From: Phialocephala subalpina | Taxonomy: Eukaryota; Ascomycota; Leotiomycetes; Helotiales; Mollisiaceae | DNA: 64,000 bases | Direction of reading: 5' to 3' | Assembly: GCA_900073065.1 (NCBI GenBank) | Contig: FJOG01000016.1 | Location: 496,001-560,000, forward strand | Shown: positions 23,335-34,197 of the stretch, in pieces | Position numbering within the stretch: position 1 is the stretch's first letter | Layout of the letters: each line of letters begins with the position of its first letter | Position numbers and translations under genes: made by a program | The notes under the pieces: generated by a model | The model's database searches: none | What the model saw: the letters and a program-made list of their open reading frames with translations, nothing else | Told to the model about the DNA's origin: nothing

Positions 23335-24045
23335 TCATTTCTGTCCACTTGGTCCAACAGACATCTCCAGCGTGACCTAGATCATATTAATGGCCCACCA
23401 TCCTCAGAACATTCGTCAACTTACAGGTCCATCATTGACTAATGCTACCTCCTACTACCATGTCAGCCATGGCATCTACCAACACCAGAGAACTCACCAT
23501 CATCGCCTGGAACACCCCGTCCTTGACTCTTGATGCATCATAACTTTGCTGAACCTTCGAGAAGAAGACTTGGTAGAGCTCCTTTGCTTGATCACCCCCT
23601 AAAGCACCATGGAAATCTGGTTTCGATCCTTTCTTTGTAGACGCGAGGAGAGTGAACTGAGAGACTAGGGACAATGAGCTAGAGCTTCCGTGATAAAGTC
23701 AGCCTTCACGCACCGCATAATACTTCGCCATTGATATCTTGAACATTACGCTTCCACTGCTAATGATTAGAATGCTGGCCGCTTCAATATGTACAGATTT
23801 CGTACTCGGCCACCTGCTTCATCATCCCACAATCGCATCTTCAACACCTTGGCTGCAAGAGCATCGGCATCCTTCTCTGTATCTCCTGGAGCTACTGCTG
23901 CGAATACCAAAATGCCTTTCCCAATTGATGACACCAATTGTTTATCAACAGTGACTGAAGCTGATAATACGCGCTGAAGTATGGCTGTTCAGATATCAAC
24001 ATATTGGGATTGAATTTGAGACGAAATCAAAAACTTGCCCTTCAT
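23335..24045 (-). CDS. DTD1: D-aminoacyl-tRNA deacylase (DTD)
   Basis: Six exons: 24045-24039, 23984-23806, 23756-23714, 23664-23498, 23451-23425 and 23376-23335. Together they encode 154 aa, the normal DTD length. Exon 1 is only 7 nt (ATG AAG G) and its intron uses a GC donor (GCAAGT) with an AG acceptor. Exon 5 is a 27-nt microexon. The product begins MKAILQRVLSASVTVDKQ and contains KMRLWDDEAGGRWKRNVQD, the catalytic SQFTLLA motif, KGSKPDFHGAL, GVFQAMMEVALVNDGP and VTLEM. The DTD-specific Gly-cisPro motif (NDGPVT) is split by the last intron. The enzyme hydrolyses D-amino acids (and glycine mischarged on some tRNAs) from tRNA as a translation proofreading step. The model is supported by frame continuity at every junction. 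Confidence 0.92.
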
Positions 24046-24682
24046 ATTGGCTTCAATGCCAGCTCTTTTCCAAGAAACAAAGTTCCTTTTCTCTAATAAC
24101 AAGTGATAAATAGACGCTTCCGATCACCTAGACCTCAATGTGCAATGTTGAGGCTGGGAAAATAAGTCCGTTGTGAACCTTTGGTGTTGTTGACGTCTGG
24201 TCGTCGAGATCGGACAAGAGAGGCTAGACTAGTGGGATAAAAACACACAGAATACGCGGAGACTTTTCAGAACAATCAAAATACCACTGACACATAAAAC
24301 TTGCAAGAAAGGAACACTCAATCAATTGCACCTTGCTGCATATAATATTGTGTTTGTTCCAGCAGGTGGCCTTTACAACGAAGGTTCCCCACATCTAAGG
24401 CTGCAGAAAGGAGCCACCAGGCCCGAAGCGAACCAATTCCATCATCCTTCCCAAAAGAGCGAGCCGGCTTCAACCTCAAGCAAACCGCGTCCATATATTG
24501 CGCATTCAGCACGAGACACCTGTTCGATCTCTTGTACAATCATCTTCCACTACAACGCGTACAACTCCACCCTTCTTCATGCGCATGGGGCTCATCAGTC
24601 AACAAACAGGGCCAGATCTGCGGACACGACTTCAATTACCCTATCCTAGACCAACATCTGTCGCACCCCTCTCTACTCCACG
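24046..24682. promoter_or_regulatory. Shared divergent promoter region
   Basis: 637 bp between the deacylase start (-) and the Not3 start (+). Open frames here are short and unsupported; the right part is probably the Not3 leader. Confidence 0.4.
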
Positions 24683-27056
24683 ATGGCAGCACGAAAGCTT
24701 CAGCAGGAGGTTGACAAATGCTTCAAGAAGGTGGACGAAGGTGTGCAGGAGTTCGAGTCAATCTATGACAAGATCGCAAGCGCAGCAAATCCAGCCCAGA
24801 AGGAGAAGCTGGAAGACAACCTCAAACGAGAGATCAAGAAGCTCCAAAGGCTGCGAGACCAGATCAAGACATGGGCGGCTAGCAATGATATAAAGGACAA
24901 GGGTCCTTTAATAGAAAAGAGGAAGCTGATTGAGACGGTGCGCTCCTTGACAAGCTGCAATGATCATGGCTAATAGCTTCTAGCAAATGGAGAAATTCAA
25001 GGCTGTCGAGAAGGCCATGAAGACCAAGGCGTATTCGAAAGAAGGCTTATCTGCTACAACGAAGCTAGATCCAAAAGAGCAGGCAAAGATGGATGCTTGC
25101 TCTTTCTTGCGAGACATGGTCGATGAACTAGAACGACAGGTCGAAACCCTCGAGGCCGAGTCAGTGCAGATACAGGCGTCGACGAAAAAGGGCAAAGGCT
25201 CATCAAAGGTTTCGGATCGAGTGGCAGAGATCGACCATATCACAGAGCGGCATAAATGGCATCAGAAGAACCTGGAACTTATTAATCGTTCCTTGGAAAA
25301 TGGTTCGCTGGAGACGGAACAGGTCACCGAGCTGGAGGAAAATATCAGGTACTACGTGAAGGAATTCATCGAGAACCACGATAACTTCGAAGGAGAAGAT
25401 GAGAGTCTTTACGAAGAACTCAATCTCCAAGAAGAGGAGGACAACTATGGCATGAATCTCGACAACGATCGAGTATCGTCACAAGATACGCAGTCGATAC
25501 AGGAGGATGGACCAGATCCAGATGCTCGGTCGAGTAGTTTACCTGGCAAATCAAAGTCGGTGCAGGAACCTCCTGTTGCTGCAGCACGACGACCTTCGAC
25601 ACAACTCAAGAGTCCCTTGCCAGCGTTAGCAACTCTCTACACGCCTTCAACGAGTATCACAAATGGCGCTGGGAACCAAATGAAGCCCGCGGCAGTACCA
25701 ACACGTGCACCTGGGGAAACTTTGAAGTATGCTTCCGCAGCAGCTGCTGCTGCTGCAAGCGATAAGATGGGCATTGCACCATTACCTCCACCCCCTGAAG
25801 CACTACCACCGGCAGCTACGTCCCTTACCCACCCTCCATTACCATCACAAGCCGCTACCGCATCACCAACAATTTACAATTCACAGCCCACGAGTGTCAG
25901 CCAGACGCCTGTGACCAGATCTAGTGTGCCGGCTGCTGTATCAGACACTCCGTCAAGTTCACAGGCAAAATCCCCAGCCTTGAGCCAATCAAGTGCAGCT
26001 CCTAGTGGTAATAGTGTCTTGCAACCCCAGAATGCTGAACGTCCCGATAGCACTAGGCCAGGAGCTTCTCGAGCATCGTCTGGGAAGGCTCCAGCGACGG
26101 CAGCGCCCTCTGAGAACTCGAAAGGTTTGAATCTGAATGTCATCATTTTATGGATAGTGCTAACATCTGTGCAGCTTTCCCCCCGCATACTAATGGTATT
26201 ACAAATGGTGTCAAAGCTGCACCTGTCGAGGATCCAGATGAGTCGATATACCACCTCCCATCCGGATTGCAAGATCTGCTTCAGTCGTTCGAAGCCACTC
26301 AACGACGTGTCAACGATTCGCCGTCTCATTCCACCCACAGAATGCTTTCAGCCTCTGTTGCAAGCGCCCCGGATGGACTTGACTCGTTACCTCCGAGGAA
26401 TTACAGACCAAAGAATCCTATCAGGACGCCACCATACTATCCTCAAGAGTTGGACCCGGTGTTTGATGATCCGCGATTGTACTCACGTATTGACCCAGAC
26501 ACACTCTTCTATGTCTTCTACTACAAGCAAGAGACCTACCAGCAATACCTCGCTGCCAAGGCTTTGAAGGACCAGAGTTGGAGATTCCACAAGCAGTATC
26601 AAACTTGGTTCCAAAGACACGAGGAGCCCAAGACTATCACGGAGGAATTCGAGCAAGGGACTTACCGGTTCTTTGACTATGAATCGACATGGTGGGGTCC
26701 TTTTCTCACAAAAATCTTGAACCCCTTCCTTGTTGCGCCGCTGTACCGTCGCCCCACGAGAGACGTTAGCAGCTTCGATCAATCTGAGTGTCCCTTTGAG
26801 CTATATCCTCAAAATAAGATTGAGAATAGTCACTCAGTCTCTGGGTACCAATACGCTCGATTTGAGTCTCACCCCCAGTACATGGACATGGTCAAGAACC
26901 CGTTTGGCGCCCATTGAAGTTGCACCGTTGTACCCTGCTCTCTTGTTTCTTTTGTCATATAATACTCCATTGCTGACCCAGTACGGTTACTGTAGGATGA
27001 ACCGGAGGAAGGCGGACTTTAAGTTCGCTTACAAGTTCCTCGAGGACGATGTATGA
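24683..27056 (+). CDS. NOT3: CCR4-NOT complex subunit Not3/Not5
   Basis: Exons 24683-24937, 24984-26124, 26175-26691 and 26996-27056 give 657 aa. The N-terminal Not3 coiled-coil domain is clear ([77 protein letters not shown]). A long Ser/Pro/Ala-rich linker includes a poly-alanine run. The C-terminal NOT box contains [47 protein letters not shown] and [14 protein letters not shown], and ends [19 protein letters not shown] after the last intron. The protein is a scaffold of the deadenylase complex controlling mRNA decay and translation. The last intron (304 nt) is unusually long for this window. Reading through it would replace the final 20 residues with ~75 unrelated ones before a stop at 26915-26917. 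Confidence 0.95.
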
Positions 27057-28397
27057 GTTATGGGCAGGCGTCGAGGTTATCTCTGAGTTGGCAAGCTGGT
27101 TGGCGCATGGTATTGCTCTGGCCCGAGGTTAGCTGGGATAATTGACGTTGGCTCGATACAATAGCAAACAGACTTGCTCGATTGAGCGAAGCTACTTTCG
27201 TGTCTCCACTGCCAATGTGCTTAAGATGATCGTGTGCTTCTTTTGTGTTGCATAACACCCGCAATGATAGAACAGCCCAGGAAGAACGAAAATGTGATCC
27301 TTTGCGACGCAGAAAGCCAGTCGGTAGGAAGCGATGCCCGCCTTCATTGGTCGCCTAAAGAACGTCCTGCCAGGTACCTTTTTCGACCCGGTGTGCAATG
27401 GAGATTGATTGGAGAGAAAGACGACGGCGATGATAGGAGAAACGGATACCAGCGAAATGTGAAGGCGTTGAGAATATTTGGAGACCGAGTAGCTTGGGAG
27501 TAGCGTAGGCATTCCTACCACAGAATACCACTGTACGCTGCGTTGCTGCCCAACAGTCCATCGTGCATTCCCGTTCGCAAAAACGACAGGAACCACGAGG
27601 ACGAGGCAGAGTATAAAGAAGAACGCGCTTCCCAATCCACACCAACTTCTCTGCACAAGATATTGACCTTGTAGGAAGTTCTAGTTGCCTCGAAGAAAAG
27701 AGCATCTGCACAACTTCGAATAGGGTCAATAGGGTTTGCTCTTCGAGGTTCATCGTTGCTGAGGATGAGGCACAACCCACATGCGGACCACCTAGTGGTT
27801 TCGCAGCCATTGGCCAATACCCGACCCCGACTCTCTTTTCTCTTCCTGTCGCAATAATCTTCAACCCCAATTTTCTCTACACTTCGCTATCCTCTTCCTC
27901 TGCTCGGAGCAAAATTGTTCCTCTTATTCAATTGAAAACGCTGACAATCTCGCAGGATCATTATACTTTCCACGAAGAATCTTCCTCACAGTGCACCTTC
28001 CAACTCAAGCATCCACACCAGCTTTCGCTTGCCGCGAATCCTTCACAGCCTTCTTCCCTTCACATGCGCGCGATCGCGAGCAGCATGATTGAGCACTTCC
28101 ACAGCAATCATCTTCCGGACCGAGCACGAGCAATGGGGCATTGTCCGGCAAAAGTCCCCTTTACGAGAATGATTCACCACCTCTCTTATGCCTCATAACG
28201 GCAAAAGAAATCTTGGTTTGGTTTGCAAAACGCTGTTCGCAATTGCTTCAAGCAGCGACGAGGCAAAAGAAGGGCGAGCGAACCCCGCTCCCAGGTCCGG
28301 TTGCCTAACACCTTGGACCTCGAGAATTATTACGCCCACAGCCTCGACTATTACCCAATGGATACAGGACACTTCATCCCGCATCCCTCCCTGCAAA
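27057..28397. other. Intergenic region
   Basis: 1.3 kb downstream of Not3. The open frames present are short, without domains or plausible splice partners. Confidence 0.4.
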
Positions 28398-28739
28398 ATG
28401 CCCTTTTCTCGACTGAAACAGCATTGATCGAGCCGGGCGACAATAATAGACCGTCACCTCCACGAAGTCCTCAAGCAAGCTTCCTCCCTCACGATCAAGC
28501 GAACAGAAGTGTCCTATTCCGCCCGAAAGTTCGAGGTCTATAGTGCAGAATTCCCACAGATCTAGACAGTTCGGTTGCCCGATGGTGTCGTGGCTCTTGT
28601 TCGCCCGCTGCTTTCACACCGTCTTCGGGCTGGATTTGAACGGGGCAGCGCCAACATCAACGAGAAATCTGCCCTCATTTCTGCCTCATTGCTGGCGAGA
28701 CGGACTAGATCCCAAATGGCTCGACGCTGGTGGACGTAA
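28398..28739 (+). pseudogene. Small protein gene broken by two in-frame stops
   Basis: From the ATG at 28398 (MPFSRLKQH) one frame reads for 113 codons to a TAA at 28737-28739, interrupted only by TGA (28425-28427) and TAG (28563-28565). The remainder reads as a coherent protein: SSRATIIDRHLHEVLKQ, KRTEVSYSARKFEVYSAEFP, TVRLPDGVVALVRPLLSHRL, RAGFERGSANINEKSALISA and SLLARRTRSQMARRWWT. Both stops are one C-to-T change from a sense codon (CGA and CAG). I do not recognise a named domain. A genuine short gene with introns around the stops is less likely because no GT/AG pairs suit both sites. Confidence 0.55.
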
Positions 28740-29492
28740 GCCTCAGCAAGGCTGTCTGGCGCATTGTCCATCAACCCAAGGAACTATGCTTCTCTTAATT
28801 GTCATGGTTGCACAAGCACGAGACTCTGAGGTATTTTGCGATCCATCGTCCGGTCCCGCCTTTTTCAAGATGCCCTTTTTTGCGCTTACCAACGTCGTCG
28901 ACGACTAAGAAGACTTCACAGCCTCAGCGTAGTTGTTTCTTCGGTGTGTCGTTTTGGATAAGCCTGCCGAGACTGCATCTGGGACGGGCTTGATCTTAGT
29001 CCCGAGTCGTCGATGAAGCAGGGCTACGGTATGAGGTGCATTGCTTCAGATCACTGGGCATCATTAGTTTCCACGTCGTTTCCATGTCCCACCCCAGTCA
29101 ATTTGTCTCGATGCCAATCAGTCCAGCATGCGAGGCGGGTACTTTCGAAGCTATGGGTTCCAATCGAAGCCAAGACGCTGGTAATCCTGTGACTCCTAGT
29201 AACAACATTCTGCAGGAGAATATCGAGGCTCGATTCTACATAAGGGAAGCGTATGCTGTGCCATTGAAGGCCAAGAGCATGATCTTCACAGTTAACAAAC
29301 CTCATTTCTTCTTCTACGAAAGTATCTTTTTAATGCCCAGTCGTGTACTGCTTTTTAGTCTTTATATTCTCGCCTCTCTACCTAAAGTGAGCATTCTCTC
29401 ATTGTCTGCTGGCACATCAGGCCTGACTTCTTGTGGTCCTTCAGTAAGAGCGGATTCTCCTAGCTATACAAGCGGAAAACAGACACGCTTCA
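28740..29492. other. Intergenic region upstream of the zinc-finger gene
   Basis: 750 bp. The 29036-29533 open frame overlaps the start of the next gene and shows no domain. Probably promoter and leader. Confidence 0.4.
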
Positions 29493-30777
29493 ATGGCACA
29501 ACAGCACAGCATCCTTACTCCTGGTTCTTTTAGGCAAGGTCCTGATTCAGAAAATGATATCTTTTATTTTCAGGGGGACCCGGCACCAACCTCTATATCG
29601 ATGGACCGAGGACAAGGACTGTCTAATAACAGTATCAACAGTAGCACCAGCAACACTTCTTCGTGGACCAATGTGAGCTTGAACACGAGTCTTACACCAG
29701 CCAGTCCAATGTCTTCATGGGAAGAAGTCACGCCCCACATCAAGTGGGAGGACAGCATCGACAGCATCGACAATGCCGAGTACTCTCCTAATGGTTCACA
29801 AGGCTTTCAGACCCCTATTTTCCCACCATCGTCCTTCACAGAGCCAGCCATTACAGATACTAGACCAACCCCAACCAGCCTCGGATGGAGCCCCTACAGT
29901 CAACTTCTAAACCTCTACAAATTTGTTGTTGCAAAGCAAAAGGATCCATATTTTGAACTGCAGGAGGGGTACGGGCCAACATATCAAACACCACCTCGTG
30001 TTTTCTTGGACTATCCAGAGTATGACCCTTTCCTTTAGCAAACAAAACACCGCTGATGGACATTGCAGAGAGCCAAAGAAAGGCGCCCCCAAGTCTTATC
30101 CATGCCAATATCCCTGGGGTTGTACGGGCAAGCAAACAGTGTTCACCAGACCCGCCGACCTCGAACGCCACTACAAGAACGTGCACGCATCCTCAGACCA
30201 GAAAGATTCCTTCCGCTGCGACTACCCGAAATGTGTTCGCTACCACGAACCCTTCACCCGCAAAGACCATTACCGTGACCATCTCCGTGACTACCATAAG
30301 GAAGATATAGGGTGTGCTAAGGGAGAGAAGAAGATAGCAAGACGCGAATGGGCTGCTGTTCAGAAAGCATGGCTAGCTGAACGCAAGAACTCTTCTCGTT
30401 GGTGGAGATGTGCTCGTTGTCTTGTTCGACGACAGGTCAATGAGGATGGGTGGGAGTGTTCGGGCTGCAAGAACTCTTGTGAGCAAGAACGTGTTGATGC
30501 GAGGTTGAAGCAGCAGGCTCGTTCGAGAGCTTCACATGCGGAAGTTATAGAGGTTGATGAGGAGCCGGGGTATCAAACTGCGAGCTCGGCTACGATGACT
30601 ATAACTAGTGCTTCGACTGCTGAGCAACAAGGGTATTATGAGACTAGGGAGTGTGGTACTTGTCGAGAGTATCCTGGGTGGGCGGACAATGGGGTTGGAG
30701 AGTGGATTGAGTGTCCTGAGTGTACTCCGAGAGCCGCGGAGGCTGGGTACCCTGTTCAACAATACTCCTACCCGTGA
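29493..30777 (+). CDS. C2H2 zinc-finger protein
   Basis: Exons 29493-30019 and 30069-30777 (49-nt intron) encode 411 aa. The first ~175 residues are disordered and acidic with an activation-domain look (SMSSWEEVTPHIKWEDSIDSIDNAE). Exon 2 encodes two C2H2-like fingers: YPCQYPWGCTGKQTVFTRPADLERHYKNVH and FRCDYPKCVRYHEPFTRKDHYRDHLRDYH. These are followed by CXXC-rich segments (WWRCARCLVRRQVNEDGWECSGC, RECGTCREYPGWADNGVGEWIECPEC) that may bind further zinc. It is likely a nuclear DNA-binding protein; targets are unknown. The phase-2 intron junction restores one frame through both exons and begins with a GTATGA donor. Confidence 0.85.
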
Positions 30778-31856
30778 GGGTCAAGAGGTCTCGACCTGGA
30801 ATCGGTTGGACCTTGATACCAAAGCAGAACGGCCACTGCTTCGAGGGATTCGAGATTATAATGAAGTGGCAGGACTTCTTTTCGGGCTTTGGGGTAGGGG
30901 GTGGAACGACACAGGGGGCGCTATTCAGACTCGGTTTCGTCGGGGAGGCAATCGTCGGACCTCTTTCACAACTTCGACTGGTTCTTTTCGGACTCCAAGT
31001 TTCTCATCCACATCCATTCTATATCCGCAGTCTCTGGAACGGGACCATTCCTTCTCCAGTACATCACCAAGGAATTGCGTTGTTTTATTATCTCTCTCTC
31101 TCCTTCTCACCTGTCGTTTTTCTGTATTTCACACAACATTCACTTCAACATCTCGGGTTAGGGCTGGGCAGGATTGGAGTCAAGGGAGTTCATTGTATCA
31201 TGGATATACACAGGTTGGACGGTATAGGAGCGGCGTATATTTATATCTCGGGCATTTTGCAGGCTCGACTTCCAGGATGGATCAACAGCACATCTGTTAG
31301 GTTGGGTTGTATGCATGGAGTTTTTTTGTCTTCTTTCGATTCACGAATCTCCTTTGAAACTCAGAGAGTCTGTTCGGTACTCGTATACTATACTATATAT
31401 TATAAGCCAGTCTTTACCAATGTTGGCGGGAGAGTGACTCAGGAGAAGTAGATGCCGCACACGTGACAAGCCTCGATTTCCCCCCACTACGGATAGTCAC
31501 GGCCGATCAAAATGTGGAGTAGAAAGCTCCGTTCTCGGATAACTGCGAGCTCAAGCTCTGATGAAGAACTCGATCAAATTTTGCAGTCATAAAAAATTAT
31601 CTTCAAAGAAACAAAGAGTCCTTAGGCACAGAGTGAAACAATAGCCGCAACAGCCTCGTTCGCTCTTGCCGCAATTGACTGCCGGGTAAAGTCATCTCCT
31701 ACTGTAACCCCGTAAGCGGTGCAACAACTCCAGACGTCTCCTCAACCCCACATCCTCGGATAGTCTACACCATTGCTCTAATCTGAGAGGCTACGATTGA
31801 TCTTAGACCGACAACCACAATCGCACACCGCGCTTTACACATCCCGAGACTTCACG
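30778..31856. other. Intergenic region
   Basis: 1.08 kb between the zinc-finger gene and isocitrate dehydrogenase. Frames overlapping the left part are unsupported; the right part should hold the dehydrogenase promoter. Confidence 0.4.
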
Positions 31857-33442
31857 ATGAACGCTTCTAGGAACCTCGCTCGCTCCTCCCTCCTCTCCCC
31901 CTTCCGTACCACCTCTCGAACCTCCGCCCAGAGACTCACATTCACACAACGCATTCCCTTCCCTCTCGTCCGCACAATGGCCTCATCCTCTTCCTTCAAG
32001 AAAATAGTGGTCAAGAATCCAGTTGTAGAACTGGACGGCGATGAGATGACGCGCATTATCTGGAAGGATATCAAGGATAAATTCATTCATCCGTATTTGG
32101 ATATCGATTTGAAGTATTATGATCTTGGACTGGAGTACAGAGATGAGACGAACGATAAGGTTACGACGGATAGTGCGGAGGCGATTCTGAAGTATGGGGT
32201 GGGTGTTAAGTGTGCGACTATTACGCCGGATGAGCAGAGGGTTAAGGAGTTTAATTTGAAGCAGAGTGAGTTCTTCCTGTTCCATTCTGCATTCTGGGGG
32301 TGTGGGTGGGGAGGTGGAGGTGGAGGTGGAGGTGGTACTAGAACACAGAAGGGAAAGGGACTGAGCAGCAGACTGGCAGATTGACAGACGACAATTTTAA
32401 GAAACAACAGACGGCTAACATGCTATACAGTGTGGCTCTCTCCCAACGGCACAATCAGAAACGCCCTGGGCGGAACCGTCTTCAGAGAACCCATCGTCAT
32501 CCCCCGAATTCCCCGCCTCGTCCCTGGCTGGAAGAAACCCATCATCATCGGCCGCCACGCCTTCGGTGACCAATACCGGGCCAAAGACCTTGTTGTAAAG
32601 GGCAACGGCACATTGAAGATGGTATTCACTCCTGAAGGGGGCAAGCCAGAAGAAATCGAAGTCTATCAATTCAAGAACGGAGGTGGTGTCGCACAAGCAC
32701 AATACAATACCGATGAGTCGATTACGGGATTCGCTCATGCTAGTTTCAAGCTTGCTTTGGCGAAGAGTCTGCCGCTTTATATGAGCACCAAGAATACGAT
32801 TCTGAAGAAGTATGATGGCAGGTTTAAGGATATCTTTCAGGAGATTTATGATATGCAGTACAAGAAGGAGTTTGAGGAGAAGAAGATTTGGTATGAGCAT
32901 AGGCTCATTGATGATATGGTGGCTCAGATGATGAAGAGTGCGGGAGGCTATATTATGGCTTTGAAGAGTACATCCTTTGTCCAAGACATAGGGTGATATT
33001 GTACTAACAGGAAACAGACTACGACGGAGACGTCCAATCCGACATCGTCGCCCAAGGCTTCGGCTCTTTGGGCCTCATGACCTCCGTCCTCATCACCCCC
33101 GACGGCAAAACCTTCGAATCCGAAGCCGCCCACGGAACCGTAACCCGTCACTACCGCGAGCATCAAAAAGGTAATGAAACCTCTACTAACCCCATCGCCT
33201 CAATCTTCGCCTGGACCAGAGGTCTCATCCAACGAGGTACTCTAGATAATACTCCTGAGGTTGTTGCGTTCGCCGAGAGTTTGGAGAAGGCGTGTATTGA
33301 TACGGTGGATATTGATGGGATTATGACGAAGGATTTGGCGTTGGCTTGTGGGTTGAATAAGAGGGAGGATTGGGTTACTACCGGGGAGTATTTGAATGCG
33401 GTGGAGAGGAGGATGAAGAGTTTGTTGAAGCAGAAGCTGTAA
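31857..33442 (+). CDS. IDP1: NADP-dependent isocitrate dehydrogenase
   Basis: Exons 31857-32265, 32431-32967 and 33018-33442 give 456 aa. The enzyme converts isocitrate and NADP to 2-oxoglutarate, CO2 and NADPH. The first 40 residues are a basic, Ser/Arg-rich presequence ([16 protein letters not shown]...), fitting mitochondrial import. A second in-frame ATG at 31977 ([17 protein letters not shown]) would give a cytosolic form. Family motifs: [51 protein letters not shown], the catalytic region [34 protein letters not shown] and [17 protein letters not shown] (NADP-site region). The C-terminus is KQKL, a weak match to a peroxisomal SKL-type signal. The first intron is 165 nt and contains a G-rich GGTGGA repeat. 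Confidence 0.96.
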
Positions 33443-34197
33443 GAGGCTTACTTCTCCTCTCTTGCCTCTCACCTGGTGTCTTGAGGCTGAGAATTGCATG
33501 GGAAAGAATGTGGCGGGGAAGGACATTGATATCCATGGTGAGAAAAGCATATCTAGACTTAGATCTGCGTGCGATGAGTTTCTTGGTTATGCTTGCGCTG
33601 CGTTGCCTTGATTGGTATACAAGACAGACAGATCAGAGAGAAAGATTGCGTTGGATATTGCATGGCATCATTACATACGCATTGTACATAGATAGTTCGT
33701 CATTGCGGTCAGACATGAATCGAGACTTGTGCATATGACTTCTTGCTTCTTTATTAGATGTTGAGATTCGTGAATGACTCAAAATTGACAATATTGAAAC
33801 TTGAAAATCCAGCAGTTTGAGGGTCATTCATTCACCCCCGAGAGGGGGCGCTGAGCTGCAATGGAATAACTAGAAGGTCTTGATCGAAAAGCTCAATGTT
33901 CCACGAATTCTGGTACACTCTGGTGTTTTAACACGTCTGTATCATGGTGCAATGCTCACAATGCTAATTAGGATGTGTATCTATCTAATGGTACAGTCTT
34001 GCTGGCTGCACCAAATGTTCTTTTGATGGCCCATGGCCAAGCATAGGTACCTGTAATTGTCCTTGCCATGCTCATACAATTTGAGCTCATCGCAAGCTGC
34101 TCTGATCAGCATTGACCCTTAACGCCATGCGAAAATGCCATGCTAACTCCCCTCATAAACCCCATAATAGTACAATAGTACACTCCAAAAAGGAGAC
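33443..34197. other. Convergent 3' intergenic region
   Basis: 755 bp between the stops of isocitrate dehydrogenase (+) and the Iec3-like gene (-). No gene seen. Confidence 0.45.

Noticed and set aside
27355..27870. Minus-strand open frame of 171 codons
   Set aside because: No domain, overlaps other unsupported frames, no splice support.
30608..31451. Long plus-strand frames after the zinc-finger gene
   Set aside because: They overlap the end of a well-supported gene in other frames and show no domain; probably 3' untranslated sequence.
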